From Sanguibacter keddieii DSM 10542 (GTDB lineage: Bacteria > Actinomycetota > Actinomycetes > Actinomycetales > Cellulomonadaceae): DNA of 64,000 nucleotides. The notes below the pieces were generated by a model. That model was not told where the DNA came from and ran no database searches. It saw only the letters and a list, made by a program, of their open reading frames with translations. The stretch spans positions 496,001 through 560,000 of the forward strand of contig NC_013521.1 of NCBI RefSeq assembly GCF_000024925.1, in the 5' to 3' direction. This document shows positions 17,956 to 26,283 of the stretch, piece by piece (the stretch's first letter is position 1; every line of letters starts with the position of its first letter). A program made the translations under genes and the position numbers.

Positions 17956-18975
17956 GTGAACGCCCAGGACCCCGCACCCGCCGCCGCGGCGTCAGCGCAG
18001 GCCCCGACCACCGGCCCGGACGCAGGTCCGGGTCGGCGGTCGGCCCTCCCGCTGACCGTCGCCGTCCTCGTCACCCTCGCCCTCGTGGTGGTGTCGCTCT
18101 TCGTGGGCGTCTACGACCTGCGGGCCGAGGGCGGCGCCGAGATGTTCGCCATCACCCGCGTGCCCCGCACCGTCGCCCTGGTGCTCGCCGGCAGCGCGAT
18201 GGCCGTGAGCGGGCTGGTCCTCCAGCAGCTCACCCAGAACCGGTTCGTCGAGCCCACCACCATCGGCACGAGCGAGTGGGCCGGCCTCGGCCTGCTGCTC
18301 TCCGTGATCGTCCTCCCGACGGCCAGCATCTCGACCCGGATGGTGATCGCGAGCCTCTCCGCCTTCGTCGGGACCATGGTCTTCATGGCGATCCTGCGCC
18401 GCATCCCGGTGCGCACCACCCTCGTGGTCCCCGTCGTCGGGATCATGCTCGGCGCCGTGGTCAGTGCCCTGACCACCCTCGTCGCGATCTCCACGAACTA
18501 CCTGCAGCTCCTCGGGACCTGGTTCATGGGCAGCTTCACCAGCGTGGTCCGCGGCCAGTACGAGATGCTGTGGGTGGTCGCCGTCGTGTGCGGGGCGATC
18601 TTCGTCCTGGCCGACCGGCTCACCGTCGCCGGTCTCGGGCGCGAGGTCGCGACCAACCTCGGGGTCCGCTACGACCGCCTGATCCTGCTCGGCACGGCCC
18701 TGGTGGCCGTCGCCTCCGGGGTCACGACCGTCGTCGTGGGGTTCCTGCCGTTCCTCGGGCTCGTGGTCCCCAACGTCGTCTCGCTGCTGCGCGGCGACGA
18801 CCTGCGGTCGAACCTCCCGTGGGTGTGCCTCGGCGGCATCGCGCTCGTCACCGTCTGCGACATCGTGGGTCGCACGGTGCGGATGCCCTTCGAGGTGCCG
18901 GTCTCGATGGTCCTCGGGCTCGTCGGCGCCGTCGCCTTCGTCGCCCTCGTGCTCCGGGTGCAGCGCCGTGGCTGA
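17956..18975 (+). CDS. Iron-siderophore ABC transporter permease 1 (FecCD family)
   Basis: A 339-residue membrane subunit with about nine helices. Family marks include RVPRTVALVLAGSAMAVSGLVLQQLTQNRFVEPTTIGTSEWA and, near the end, VVVGFLPFLGLVVPNVVSLLRGDD, the region contacting the ATPase. The first ~30 residues are Ala/Pro-rich and cytosolic. It begins at GTG 18 nt after the binding-protein stop and overlaps the second permease by 8 nt. It should pair with that permease as a heterodimer. Confidence 0.93.
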   Translation: MNAQDPAPAAAASAQAPTTGPDAGPGRRSALPLTVAVLVTLALVVVSLFVGVYDLRAEGGAEMFAITRVPRTVALVLAGSAMAVSGLVLQQLTQNRFVEPTTIGTSEWAGLGLLLSVIVLPTASISTRMVIASLSAFVGTMVFMAILRRIPVRTTLVVPVVGIMLGAVVSALTTLVAISTNYLQLLGTWFMGSFTSVVRGQYEMLWVVAVVCGAIFVLADRLTVAGLGREVATNLGVRYDRLILLGTALVAVASGVTTVVVGFLPFLGLVVPNVVSLLRGDDLRSNLPWVCLGGIALVTVCDIVGRTVRMPFEVPVSMVLGLVGAVAFVALVLRVQRRG

Positions 18976-20038
18976 GGCGACGGGCTCGTCGCCCGCGGTC
19001 GACGTGCGGACGCCAGGCCCGCCCGGTCCCGCACAGCCGCTCGCGCACCGTGCTCCCCGCTGGCGCCGGGTCACGCGGTCCTACGGCGCCCGCCTCACCC
19101 TCGTGGCCCTGCTGGCGCTCGCCGCGGCCGTCGGCATCCTCACCTACGCCAACCCCGCCCCGCCGGGGGGCCGCGGGTTCTGGGTCATCGTCGAGAGCCG
19201 CGCCGTCTCCGTCGGCACCATCCTCGTGGTCGCCACCTGCCAGGGCGTCGCCACCGTCATCTTCCACACGGTCACCGGCAACAGGATCCTCACCCCCTCG
19301 ATCCTCGGCTTCGACGCGCTCTACCGCGTCATCCAGACCTCCCTCGTGTTCTTCCTCGGGGCAGGCAGCCTCGCCGCGATCGACGGGCTCGGCAAGGTCG
19401 CGGTCCAGAGCCTGCTGATGATCGTCTTCGCCTCCGTGCTCTACGGGTGGCTGTTCACCGGCACCAAGGCCGACCTGCACCTGCTGCTCCTCGTCGGCGT
19501 CGTGCTCGGCATGGGCTTCGGGTCGCTGTCGACCTTCATGCAGCGGCTGCTCACACCGAGCGAGTTCGACATCCTCTCGGCACGCCTGTTCGGCAACATC
19601 AGCACCTCGCACGTGACCTACCTGCCGTGGGGCGCGCTCGTGTGCGTGGTGGTCGGCACGGTGGTGTGGCGCCGACGGCACGTCCTCGACGTCGTCGCCC
19701 TCGGACGGGAGACCGCCACCAGCCTCGGTGTCCGCCACCAGCGCGAGGTGATGCTCACGCTCGTGCTCGTCGCGGTGCTCATCTCGGTCTCGACCTCCAT
19801 GGTCGGACCGATGACCTTCTTCGGGTTCGTCGTCGCGATGCTCACCTACCAGCTCGTCGGGTCCAGCGAGCACGCACGGACCCTGCCCATGGTCGTCGCG
19901 GTGGCCGCCGCGACGCTGCTCGGCGCCTACTTCGTGCTGCGGCACGTGTTCTACGCGGCCGGCCTGATCTCGGTGATCATCGAGCTCTGCGGCGGCCTCG
20001 TGTTCCTCCTCTACCTGCTCCGGAAGGGCCTGCGGTGA
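18968..20038 (+). CDS. Iron-siderophore ABC transporter permease 2 (FecCD family)
   Basis: A 356-residue membrane subunit. After a Pro-rich N-terminus (to about 35) come about nine helices, with the ILTPSILGFDALYRVIQTSLVF segment equivalent to the conserved region of permease 1, and MVGPMTFFGFVVAMLTYQLVGSSEHARTL as the ATPase contact. GTG start; its stop overlaps the ATPase start by 4 nt, so the genes are translationally coupled. Confidence 0.93.
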   Translation: MAEATGSSPAVDVRTPGPPGPAQPLAHRAPRWRRVTRSYGARLTLVALLALAAAVGILTYANPAPPGGRGFWVIVESRAVSVGTILVVATCQGVATVIFHTVTGNRILTPSILGFDALYRVIQTSLVFFLGAGSLAAIDGLGKVAVQSLLMIVFASVLYGWLFTGTKADLHLLLLVGVVLGMGFGSLSTFMQRLLTPSEFDILSARLFGNISTSHVTYLPWGALVCVVVGTVVWRRRHVLDVVALGRETATSLGVRHQREVMLTLVLVAVLISVSTSMVGPMTFFGFVVAMLTYQLVGSSEHARTLPMVVAVAAATLLGAYFVLRHVFYAAGLISVIIELCGGLVFLLYLLRKGLR

Positions 20039-20796
20039 TCACGCTCCAGCACGTCGTCAAGACCTATGGCGACGTCCACGCCCTCGGGCCCGTCGACCTC
20101 GAGATCCCCGCCGGCGGGGTCACCGCGCTCGTGGGCCCCAACGGCGCCGGGAAGTCCACGATGCTCACCATCGTCGGGCGGCTGCTCGGCGCCGACACCG
20201 GGACGGTCACGGTCGGCGGGCTCGACGTCGTCACCTCGCGCCCGCGCGACCTCGCGCGGAGGCTCGCGATCCTGCGGCAGGAGAACCACTTCGTCGCGAG
20301 GCTCACCGTCCGTCAGCTGGTCCGCCTGGGCAGGTTCCCGCACTCCCAGGGCCGCAGCACCCCGCAGGACGAGGAGGCCGTCGACACCGCGCTCGGGTTC
20401 CTCGACCTGCTCGACCTGCAGGGCAGGTACCTCGACGAGCTGTCCGGCGGGCAGCGCCAGCGCGCCTACGTCGCGATGGTCCTCGCGCAGGAGACCGAGT
20501 ACGTGCTGCTCGACGAGCCGCTCAACAACCTCGACATGCAGCACGCCGTGTCCATGATGGCGAGGCTGCGGCGCGCCGCGGACGAGCTCGGCAAGACGGT
20601 GGTCCTCGTGGTCCACGACATCAACTTCGCCGCCGCCTACGCCGACAGGATCGTCGCGATGACCGAGGGCACCGTCCGGTACGTCGGGACACCGGCGGAG
20701 ATCATGACCACCGAGATCCTCTCGGAGGTGTTCTCGACCCCCGTGGCCGTCGTCGACGGACCCGGCCACCCGCTCGCGGTGTACTACCGACCGTGA
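20035..20796 (+). CDS. Iron-siderophore ABC transporter ATPase
   Basis: Cytosolic subunit (253 residues) powering siderophore import. Walker A GPNGAGKST, Q-loop ILRQENHF, signature LSGGQRQRAYVAM, Walker B YVLLDEPLNNLD and switch His in VVHDINFAA are all present. The GTG start at 20035 overlaps the permease stop and gives the family N-terminus MITLQHVVKTYG. Last gene of the iron operon. Confidence 0.95.
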   Translation: MITLQHVVKTYGDVHALGPVDLEIPAGGVTALVGPNGAGKSTMLTIVGRLLGADTGTVTVGGLDVVTSRPRDLARRLAILRQENHFVARLTVRQLVRLGRFPHSQGRSTPQDEEAVDTALGFLDLLDLQGRYLDELSGGQRQRAYVAMVLAQETEYVLLDEPLNNLDMQHAVSMMARLRRAADELGKTVVLVVHDINFAAAYADRIVAMTEGTVRYVGTPAEIMTTEILSEVFSTPVAVVDGPGHPLAVYYRP

Positions 20797-20928
20797 GCGC
20801 GGTGCGCGCCACCCGGTGACCGGCGTCGACAGGGCCCGCGGACCCGGCCGCAGGTCCCAGGACGCCCGCAGTAGTCTGCTCCCTGGGTCGGCACCAGCCG
20901 CCCCGGACAGCAGACGCGGGAGACGAAC

Positions 20929-22239
20929 GTGAGCTTTGGTTGGACCATCCACGGCGACGGCAAGCACATGGGCCCCCAGGACGTCGTCGCCCCCGGCGAG
21001 CGGCTCGCGTGGCCGCTCACCATCAGCATCGGGCTGCAGCACATCGTCGCGATGTTCGGGGCCACGTTCCTCGTCCCGATCCTCACCGGCTTCTCGCCGG
21101 CCACGACGCTGTTCTTCTCGGCTATCGGCACCGTCCTCTTCCTGCTGATCACCGGCAACCGCCTGCCGAGCTACCTCGGCTCGAGCTTCGCCTTCATCGC
21201 GCCCATCGGCGCGGCCACGGCCTCCGGCGGCCAGTCCGTCGCGGTCGGCGGCATCCTCGTCACAGGTCTCGCGCTCGCCGTCGTCGGCGTCGTCGTGCAC
21301 TTCGCGGGGGCGCGCTGGATCAACGCCCTCATGCCGCCCGTGGTCAACGGCACCATCGTCGCGCTCATCGGCTTCAACCTGGCGCCCGCCGCCAAGGGGA
21401 ACTTCGAGCAGGCGCCGGTCACGGCCCTCGTGACGCTCGGCGCGATCATCCTCGCGACCGTCCTGTTCCGCGGCATCCTCGGGCGCCTCGCGATCCTGCT
21501 CGGCGTCGCGGTCGGGTACGTCACGGCCGTCGTCCGCGGCGAGGTCGACTTCAGCAAGGTCGAGACGGCCTCGTGGGTCGGGCTCCCCGAGTTCACCACG
21601 CCGACCTTCGAGCTCTCCGTCCTCGGGCTGTTCCTCCCCGTGGTCCTCGTGCTCGTCGCCGAGAACATCGGCCACGTGAAGTCCGTCGCCGCCATGACCG
21701 GGCAGGACCTCGACCACCTCGCCGGGCGCGCGCTCTTCGCCGACGGCATCGCCACCAGCCTCGCCGGCGTCGGCGGAGGGTCGGGCACCACCACCTACGC
21801 CGAGAACATCGGCGTGATGGCCGCGACGCGCGTGTACTCGACGGCCGCCTACTGGGTCGCCGCGGCGGGCGCGCTGCTGCTCAGCATGTCGCCCAAGTTC
21901 GGGGAGGCCATCGCCTCGGTCCCGGCCGGCGTCCTCGGCGGTGCGGCCACCCTGCTCTACGGCATGATCGGCATGCTCGGCGCCCGCATCTGGGTGCAGA
22001 ACAAGGTCAACTTCTCCGACCCCGTGAACCTCACCACCGCTGCCGTGGCGCTCGTGGTCGGCATCGCGAACTTCACGTGGACGCCGGGCGACCTGCACTT
22101 CGAGGGCATCGCCATCGGCACGGTGACCACCCTCGTGGTCTACCACCTGATGCGTGGCCTGGCCCGCTGGCGCGGGACCAGCCAGGAGGCGGCATCACCG
22201 GCATCCGCACCGGCGGGCGTCGAGCTCGAGAAGGACTGA
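20929..22239 (+). CDS. uraA: Uracil permease (NCS2 family)
   Basis: Proton-coupled uracil uptake carrier, 436 residues, about fourteen membrane segments. Family motifs are GLQHIVAMFGATFLVPIL, GSSFAFIAPI, the substrate-site Glu in VAENIGHVKSV, and GVGGGSGTTTYAENIGV. GTG start, with GGGAGA upstream; TAGTCT (20872-20877) is a candidate -10. Imported uracil would be salvaged by upp at 7688. It converges with the LytR_C gene. Some NCS2 members carry xanthine or urate, but the sequence is clearly closest to UraA. Confidence 0.92.
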   Translation: MSFGWTIHGDGKHMGPQDVVAPGERLAWPLTISIGLQHIVAMFGATFLVPILTGFSPATTLFFSAIGTVLFLLITGNRLPSYLGSSFAFIAPIGAATASGGQSVAVGGILVTGLALAVVGVVVHFAGARWINALMPPVVNGTIVALIGFNLAPAAKGNFEQAPVTALVTLGAIILATVLFRGILGRLAILLGVAVGYVTAVVRGEVDFSKVETASWVGLPEFTTPTFELSVLGLFLPVVLVLVAENIGHVKSVAAMTGQDLDHLAGRALFADGIATSLAGVGGGSGTTTYAENIGVMAATRVYSTAAYWVAAAGALLLSMSPKFGEAIASVPAGVLGGAATLLYGMIGMLGARIWVQNKVNFSDPVNLTTAAVALVVGIANFTWTPGDLHFEGIAIGTVTTLVVYHLMRGLARWRGTSQEAASPASAPAGVELEKD

Positions 22240-22292
22240 GCGGGACCTGACCGGAGCCCGGGGGCCTAGGCGGATACTGGCCGGGGGCTGGC

Positions 22293-22976
22293 TCAGCCCT
22301 CGGCCGGCTCCTCGGCGGGCGGGTCCTCGGCCGGGACCTCGTCTGTCGCGTCGTCCGCGGGATCGGTCGTGGCCAGCGGCTCCGGGGTGAGGCTGTCGAG
22401 CGAGCGGCAGCCGTCGATCGACGTCATCGGTGCGTCCGGGGCCAGCGCGATCTCCTCGGCGGGGACGAGGTCCCCGAAGCTCGCGCCGATCGCGAGGTCG
22501 ATGCTCGCGTCGGTGCGTGCGTCGTAGAGCAGGTTCGCCCGGGGGAACTGCGCGGCGAGCGTGTACGCGGCCGCGAGGCCCTGCGAGCCGAAGGAGATCC
22601 GCACGTCGGCGAGCTTGGCCTCCTGCGTCTCGGTCGCCGTGATGGTGAAGCTGCGGCGCGCGAGGGCGTCGGACACCTGGGCCGCGAGCCCGGAGCGGTC
22701 CGTCGCGTTGAGCACCCGCACCGAGATGTCCTGGTAGGGGACGGGGAGCGTCCCGTCCGGCAGGCACGGCTGCGTGGCGACCTGGTCGGTGACCGTCTCC
22801 TCCTCGCTGAACGCCCGGTCGAAGGGCGCGTCGACCGCGCCCGTGTAGACCGCGGCTGCCGCGAGCCCGGAGACGGCCAAGAAGGCGATGAGCAGGCCGA
22901 AGACGAGCGCCTGACGCTCGTGCTTGCGCCGTCGGCGCTGCGTTCTGGCGCGCTGGACGTCATCCGGCGTAGTCAT
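22293..22976 (-). CDS. LytR_C-domain membrane protein
   Basis: A 227-residue protein. It has a basic N-terminus (RARTQRRRRKHERQ), one membrane helix (LVFGLLIAFLAVSGLAAAAV), and an outside LytR C-terminal domain beginning ISVRVLNATDRSGLAAQVSDAL. A Glu/Pro/Ala tail ends the protein. Standalone LytR_C proteins in actinobacteria are linked to envelope integrity; no enzyme activity is known. It lies 24 bp after the 98-residue gene and is probably co-transcribed with it. Confidence 0.85.
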   Translation of the reverse strand: MTTPDDVQRARTQRRRRKHERQALVFGLLIAFLAVSGLAAAAVYTGAVDAPFDRAFSEEETVTDQVATQPCLPDGTLPVPYQDISVRVLNATDRSGLAAQVSDALARRSFTITATETQEAKLADVRISFGSQGLAAAYTLAAQFPRANLLYDARTDASIDLAIGASFGDLVPAEEIALAPDAPMTSIDGCRSLDSLTPEPLATTDPADDATDEVPAEDPPAEEPAEG

Positions 22977-23000
22977 CTGTCGAGCCTCTCTGAGTGCGGG

Positions 23001-23297
23001 TCAGTCCAGGACCAGGACACGGGCGTGCAGCAGCGCACGTTGCTGGAGGGCGGCGCGCACCGCACGGTGCAGGCCGTCCTCGAGGTACATGATGCCCTTG
23101 TACTGGACGACGTGGGCGAACAGGTCGCCGTAGAACGTGGAGTCTTCTGCGAGGAGGTTGTCGAGGTTCAGCTCGCGCTTGGTCGTCACGAGGTCCTCGA
23201 GCCGCACCTGGCGAGGCGCCACCGCCGCCCAGTCCTTGGTGCTCACCAGCCCGTGGTCCGGGTAGGGGCGGCCGTCTCCCACACCTTTGAAGATCAT
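23001..23297 (-). CDS. Small conserved actinobacterial protein (often labelled VapB-type antitoxin)
   Basis: A 98-residue protein starting MIFKGVGDGRPYPDHG, with VRLEDLVTTKRELNLDNLLAEDSTFYGDLFAHVV and a terminal LEDGLHRAVRAALQQR helix, the latter resembling ParB-like domains. Databases often call such proteins VapB antitoxins, but no PIN-domain toxin lies beside it, so I do not treat it as a toxin-antitoxin pair. TAGAGT ends 6 nt before the ATG (leaderless). In actinobacteria it commonly sits next to a LytR_C gene, as here. Confidence 0.75.
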   Translation of the reverse strand: MIFKGVGDGRPYPDHGLVSTKDWAAVAPRQVRLEDLVTTKRELNLDNLLAEDSTFYGDLFAHVVQYKGIMYLEDGLHRAVRAALQQRALLHARVLVLD

Positions 23298-23306
23298 GGG
23301 CCAACT

Positions 23307-25394
23307 CTAGACGCCCGCCCCGTCGTGGCCTGCGCGTCGACGCTCCTCCGCGTCGGCGATGAGGGTCTCCCGGAGCTCCTCGCGCCGCTCGAGCACCACG
23401 TCCAGGCGGCGCAGCTCCTCGTCCGAGGCCGGCAGGCCGTAGACCTCGCTGACGAACCGCACGAGGTCGGGGCGGTAGTCGTGCGCCTGCGCCCGGTAGG
23501 GGCCCGGGGCCTGCGCGTTCTTCATGTCGACGAGGGTCTGGAAGAACGTCGTGACCGGCCGCCAGCGGACCCACGGCGGCGTGCCGCGCGGGCTGACGGG
23601 CACGTCGGTCCCGGCAGGGACCGGCCGCGGGGCCCGGGCGGGGGCGGTGAGCCACGCGGGCCGGGTGAGCGCGATGTCCGGGCCCATCTTGGTGACGCCG
23701 TCGTCGTCGTGGTTGACCAGCACGTACCGCAGCGCCGCCCGGCGCTCCGGCCCGAGGTCCACCAGCTCGAGGTAGTCGTTGACCACGGCGACGGTGTCCG
23801 CGTCCACCTCGAGGCGGTCCGGGTCGGACACCTCGTGCATCCACCCGCTCGTGTGCGGCGTGCCGACCCACAGGGCACGGTCGATCCCGAGGGCCGACGG
23901 CCCGATGGTGCCCCAGTCGAGGAACACGTCCTGGCTGGTGTGCGCACCGAGGCTCTCGCCGAAGACGACCACCCGCGGGCGCCGCTCCTCCGGGATCTCG
24001 CGGAGCCGCACGAGGATCCGCATCCAGAGCCGCCGGTTCTGCTCGCGCGCGACCTTCACCTTGGTGAGGGAGAGCGGGGAGGGGCGCTTGGAGTACTGCA
24101 TCGTCACGGTCGCGACGTCGCCGAGGGTCAGGTACTGGAGCGCGGCGAGCGCCACGTAGTTGACGTACCCGGTGCCGGTCGGCGAGACGAGCACGAGCAG
24201 CGACCGGTCGAAGGCGCCGAGCTGCTCCATCTCGGCGAGCGCGAGGTCGACCCGCTCGCGGGCCGTCGGGGCGCTGTCGAGCCCGACGTACACCTGGACC
24301 GGCTCGGCGGCCGCGGGCCTGCGCATCACGGTCTCGATCGAGAGGTCGGGGACCGGCTCGGTCGCGGAGAGCGTGCCCAGGCCGGGGCGCGAGCCTGCGG
24401 CCGGGTCGGCCGGTGCCGTGGGGACCCGGGACAGCACGTGCCGTCGGCCCTCGCGCCCGAGCGAGTCCCAGGGCACGAGGCTCTGGCCGGAGCCGCTGAC
24501 CGTGGGTCGGGTGATGACCGCCGGGTCGAGACCGACGGACCGGGCGTCGTCGGAGAGCGTCGCCGCCTCGATGCGCTGCATCGCCCGGTCCCACACGACC
24601 ACGACCGAGCCGGTGACCGCCCCGAGGCTCACGGCGCGTGCGCACACCTGCCAGAACCACGGGGTGCCGGGCAGGACGCTGTGCAGCAGCCTGCCGAGGC
24701 GCCGGGCGAGCAGGCTCTCGGCGGCCGCGAAGCCGCTGAGGCCCACGACCACACCACCGGCGACCGCCACGGACACGAGCCGGGAGTTGGAGCTCACGGA
24801 CTCGAGGTCGGGCGTGGGGAGGTGCTGGTGCGACCTGTTGCGCTCGACGACGTAGGCGACCGCCGCCCCGAGGGGGACCGACAGGGGGACCCGGGCGAGG
24901 GTCCTGTCGAGACCGAGGGTGCGGTCGAGCGCGGTCGCCCCCGCGTGGCCGAGGTTCAGCGCAGCGCCTGCTCCTCCCGAGAGGGCGATCCTGCACCCGG
25001 CGAAGCGGGCGAGCGCCTGGGCGGTGCTCTCGCGCGGGTCGGCGGGCAGCAGCAGCGCGAGCCCGCTGCCGGCGGGGACAGCGAGCAGGTCGACGGCCAC
25101 CTGGAGGGTGCGGGCGCGGTGCTCGCGGGGGAGCCACGTCGCGTCGGCGAGGAACGTCGAGTCGACGAGCTGCTGGGCGACGCCCGACAGGACGTCCTGC
25201 GCTGCGACGGCCACGAGGTAGTGCGAGGCGACGGAGAGCCCGGTGACGATGCCCTGGTCCACGGGGCTGCGCGGGGCGAGCGACGGGGCGAAGGTCTCCG
25301 ACGTCAGCGCGGAGGCGATGAGCAGGCTGGTCTGGGCTGCGCTCGGGCGCGGGACGCCCCAGACGCTGGGCAGGTCGGGGTCCGGTGCGGCCAC
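23307..25394 (-). CDS. Membrane-anchored alpha/beta-hydrolase family protein
   Basis: A 695-residue protein. The first ~290 residues contain several hydrophobic segments. The C-terminal half is an alpha/beta-hydrolase-like domain (Abhydrolase_9 type) with nucleophile motif VVFGESLGAHTSQD, the preceding YVNYVALAALQYLTLGD, and late HDDDGVTKMGPDIALTRPAW. The family is actinobacterial; substrates are unknown, though lipid or cell-wall ester hydrolysis is plausible. GTG start; no clear -10. It ends 9 bp before the next minus-strand gene, and with the two genes after it forms an envelope cluster. Confidence 0.8.
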   Translation of the reverse strand: MAAPDPDLPSVWGVPRPSAAQTSLLIASALTSETFAPSLAPRSPVDQGIVTGLSVASHYLVAVAAQDVLSGVAQQLVDSTFLADATWLPREHRARTLQVAVDLLAVPAGSGLALLLPADPRESTAQALARFAGCRIALSGGAGAALNLGHAGATALDRTLGLDRTLARVPLSVPLGAAVAYVVERNRSHQHLPTPDLESVSSNSRLVSVAVAGGVVVGLSGFAAAESLLARRLGRLLHSVLPGTPWFWQVCARAVSLGAVTGSVVVVWDRAMQRIEAATLSDDARSVGLDPAVITRPTVSGSGQSLVPWDSLGREGRRHVLSRVPTAPADPAAGSRPGLGTLSATEPVPDLSIETVMRRPAAAEPVQVYVGLDSAPTARERVDLALAEMEQLGAFDRSLLVLVSPTGTGYVNYVALAALQYLTLGDVATVTMQYSKRPSPLSLTKVKVAREQNRRLWMRILVRLREIPEERRPRVVVFGESLGAHTSQDVFLDWGTIGPSALGIDRALWVGTPHTSGWMHEVSDPDRLEVDADTVAVVNDYLELVDLGPERRAALRYVLVNHDDDGVTKMGPDIALTRPAWLTAPARAPRPVPAGTDVPVSPRGTPPWVRWRPVTTFFQTLVDMKNAQAPGPYRAQAHDYRPDLVRFVSEVYGLPASDEELRRLDVVLERREELRETLIADAEERRRAGHDGAGV

Positions 25395-25473
25395 GTCTCA
25401 TTGAACCACCGCGCGGGCCGGTGGCCGCTGAGCGCGGCGGTCCTGCGTGCGGGGCGCGTCACGCCGGGGACGA

Positions 25474-25510
25474 CGAAGCCCCCACCCGGTCGAGCCGGGT
25501 GGGGGCTTCG
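25474..25510 (-). terminator. Terminator of tRNA-Ser(GGA)
   Basis: CGAAGCCCCCACCCGG (25474-25489) pairs exactly with 25495-25510, a 16-bp stem with 5-nt loop, 7 bp after the tRNA 3' end. Confidence 0.85.
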
Positions 25511-25517
25511 TCTGCTG

Positions 25518-25602
25518 CGGAGGATGGGGGATTCGAACCCCCGAGGGCGTTAACCCAACCGCCTTTCCAAGACGGCGCCATAGGCCACTAGGCGAATCCT
25601 CC
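25518..25602 (-). tRNA. tRNA-Ser (anticodon GGA)
   Basis: Minus-strand class II tRNA. Acceptor GGAGGAT (25602-25596) pairs with ATCCTCC (25525-25519). The anticodon loop CTTGGAA reads GGA. There is a long variable arm, and GTTCGAATC in the T arm. No CCA is encoded, unlike the other tRNA-Ser in this window. It lies divergent from the SRP RNA gene. Confidence 0.96.
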
Positions 25603-25708
25603 AGCACGCACCGGCCGAGGCCAGCGTGACGAGAGTACCGGACGATCCACCGTGCGGCCGAATCGGCCCGGATTTACCTCCGGGCGGGCGCCTGGGTTAA
25701 CCTGGGGG

Positions 25709-25800
25709 CTGACCCCTCGTGCGGCGTCATCTCACTGAACTCCCCCAGGGCCGGAAGGCAGCAAGGGCAGGTGAGCTCTGATGGGTGTGCGAGGGGTCTT
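25709..25800 (+). ncRNA. ffs: Signal recognition particle RNA (small bacterial 4.5S type)
   Basis: Contains the conserved Ffh-binding hairpin with GGAAGGCAGCAAGGGCAGG (25753-25771) and the CTCCCCCAGGGCC strand before it. Ends GACCCCTC (25711-25718) and GAGGGGTC (25791-25798) pair to close the molecule. A TAACCT -10 (25698-25703), with TTACCT 18 bp upstream, places the start near 25709. In many actinobacteria ffs lies next to dnaX; here a methionine transporter sits between them. Confidence 0.93.
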
Positions 25801-25814
25801 CTGCATGCCCGGCC

Positions 25815-25840
25815 AGGGCGAAATGTCCCGTACTCGCCCT
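25815..25840 (+). terminator. Terminator of the SRP RNA gene
   Basis: AGGGCGA (25815-25821) pairs with TCGCCCT (25834-25840), followed by TTCATCT. The spacer from here to 25934 shows no gene. Confidence 0.6.
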
Positions 25841-25934
25841 TTCATCTCAGCAGGCGACCCTCTGGCTGCTCGCATCATGAGATTTCCGGGTCGGGGATTG
25901 GTGCTCGCCGCGATCGCGCCCCCATCATGGAGCC

Positions 25935-26036
25935 ATGTTCACGTCGACCCACGCCGCCGTCACCCGGGCCAGCGCACCGCGCCGCCCGGTGATGTGCTGT
26001 CGTGCCCGCTCGATGCCCGGTGGGTGCTGTCGCTGA
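25935..26036 (+). CDS. Cys/Met-rich leader peptide upstream of metQ
   Basis: A 33-codon frame whose last 14 residues are MCCRARSMPGGCCR, with the two Cys-Cys-Arg blocks encoded TGC TGT CGT and TGC TGT CGC, the second directly before the stop. This looks like an amino-acid-sensing leader peptide for the methionine importer 248 nt downstream. CATCAT (25923-25928) ends 6 nt before the ATG, with TTGGTG 19 bp upstream, so the leader may be leaderless. A shorter start at 25989 or 25992 is possible. Sulfur-amino-acid leader peptides with Cys runs are known in actinobacteria; assignment here is by inspection. Confidence 0.65.
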   Translation: MFTSTHAAVTRASAPRRPVMCCRARSMPGGCCR

Positions 26037-26070
26037 CCTGGCGACCCACCCGGACCGGGGACGACCCCGG
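26017..26070 (+). promoter_or_regulatory. Candidate attenuator hairpins after the Cys/Met leader peptide
   Basis: CCGGTGGGT inside the leader frame (26017-26025) can pair with ACCCACCCGG (26044-26053), across the stop codon. The adjacent CCGGGG-ACGA-CCCCGG (26055-26070) forms a compact second hairpin. A ribosome stalled on the terminal Cys codons would cover the first stem. A further 8-bp stem (26248-26255 with 26259-26266) lies just before the metQ ribosome-binding site. I found no SAM-riboswitch signature in 25841-26283. Confidence 0.45.
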
Positions 26071-26283
26071 CAACACGCCGTGAACCACGGCACCCTCTGC
26101 TCTCCTCGTCAGCCTCCTCGCAGGTGATGACGGCCCCGCCCCGCGGAGCCAGCCGACGACGACCACGCACCGGTCCCAGGGCTCGACGCCCGGACCACGC
26201 GCCCCCACACCACCCAGCACACGCTCGCAGCCACGGCTGCACCTCGATGCGCGCCGACGGCGCGCACCACCGGAAGGACACCC

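Noticed and set aside
23001-23297. Toxin-antitoxin module (VapB label)
   Set aside because: No PIN-domain or other small toxin is adjacent; the neighbours are envelope genes.
25841-26283. SAM riboswitch before metQ
   Set aside because: I looked for SAM-I/IV conserved strands (GCTGGCAACC-type core and pseudoknot) and found none; the leader peptide explains the region better.
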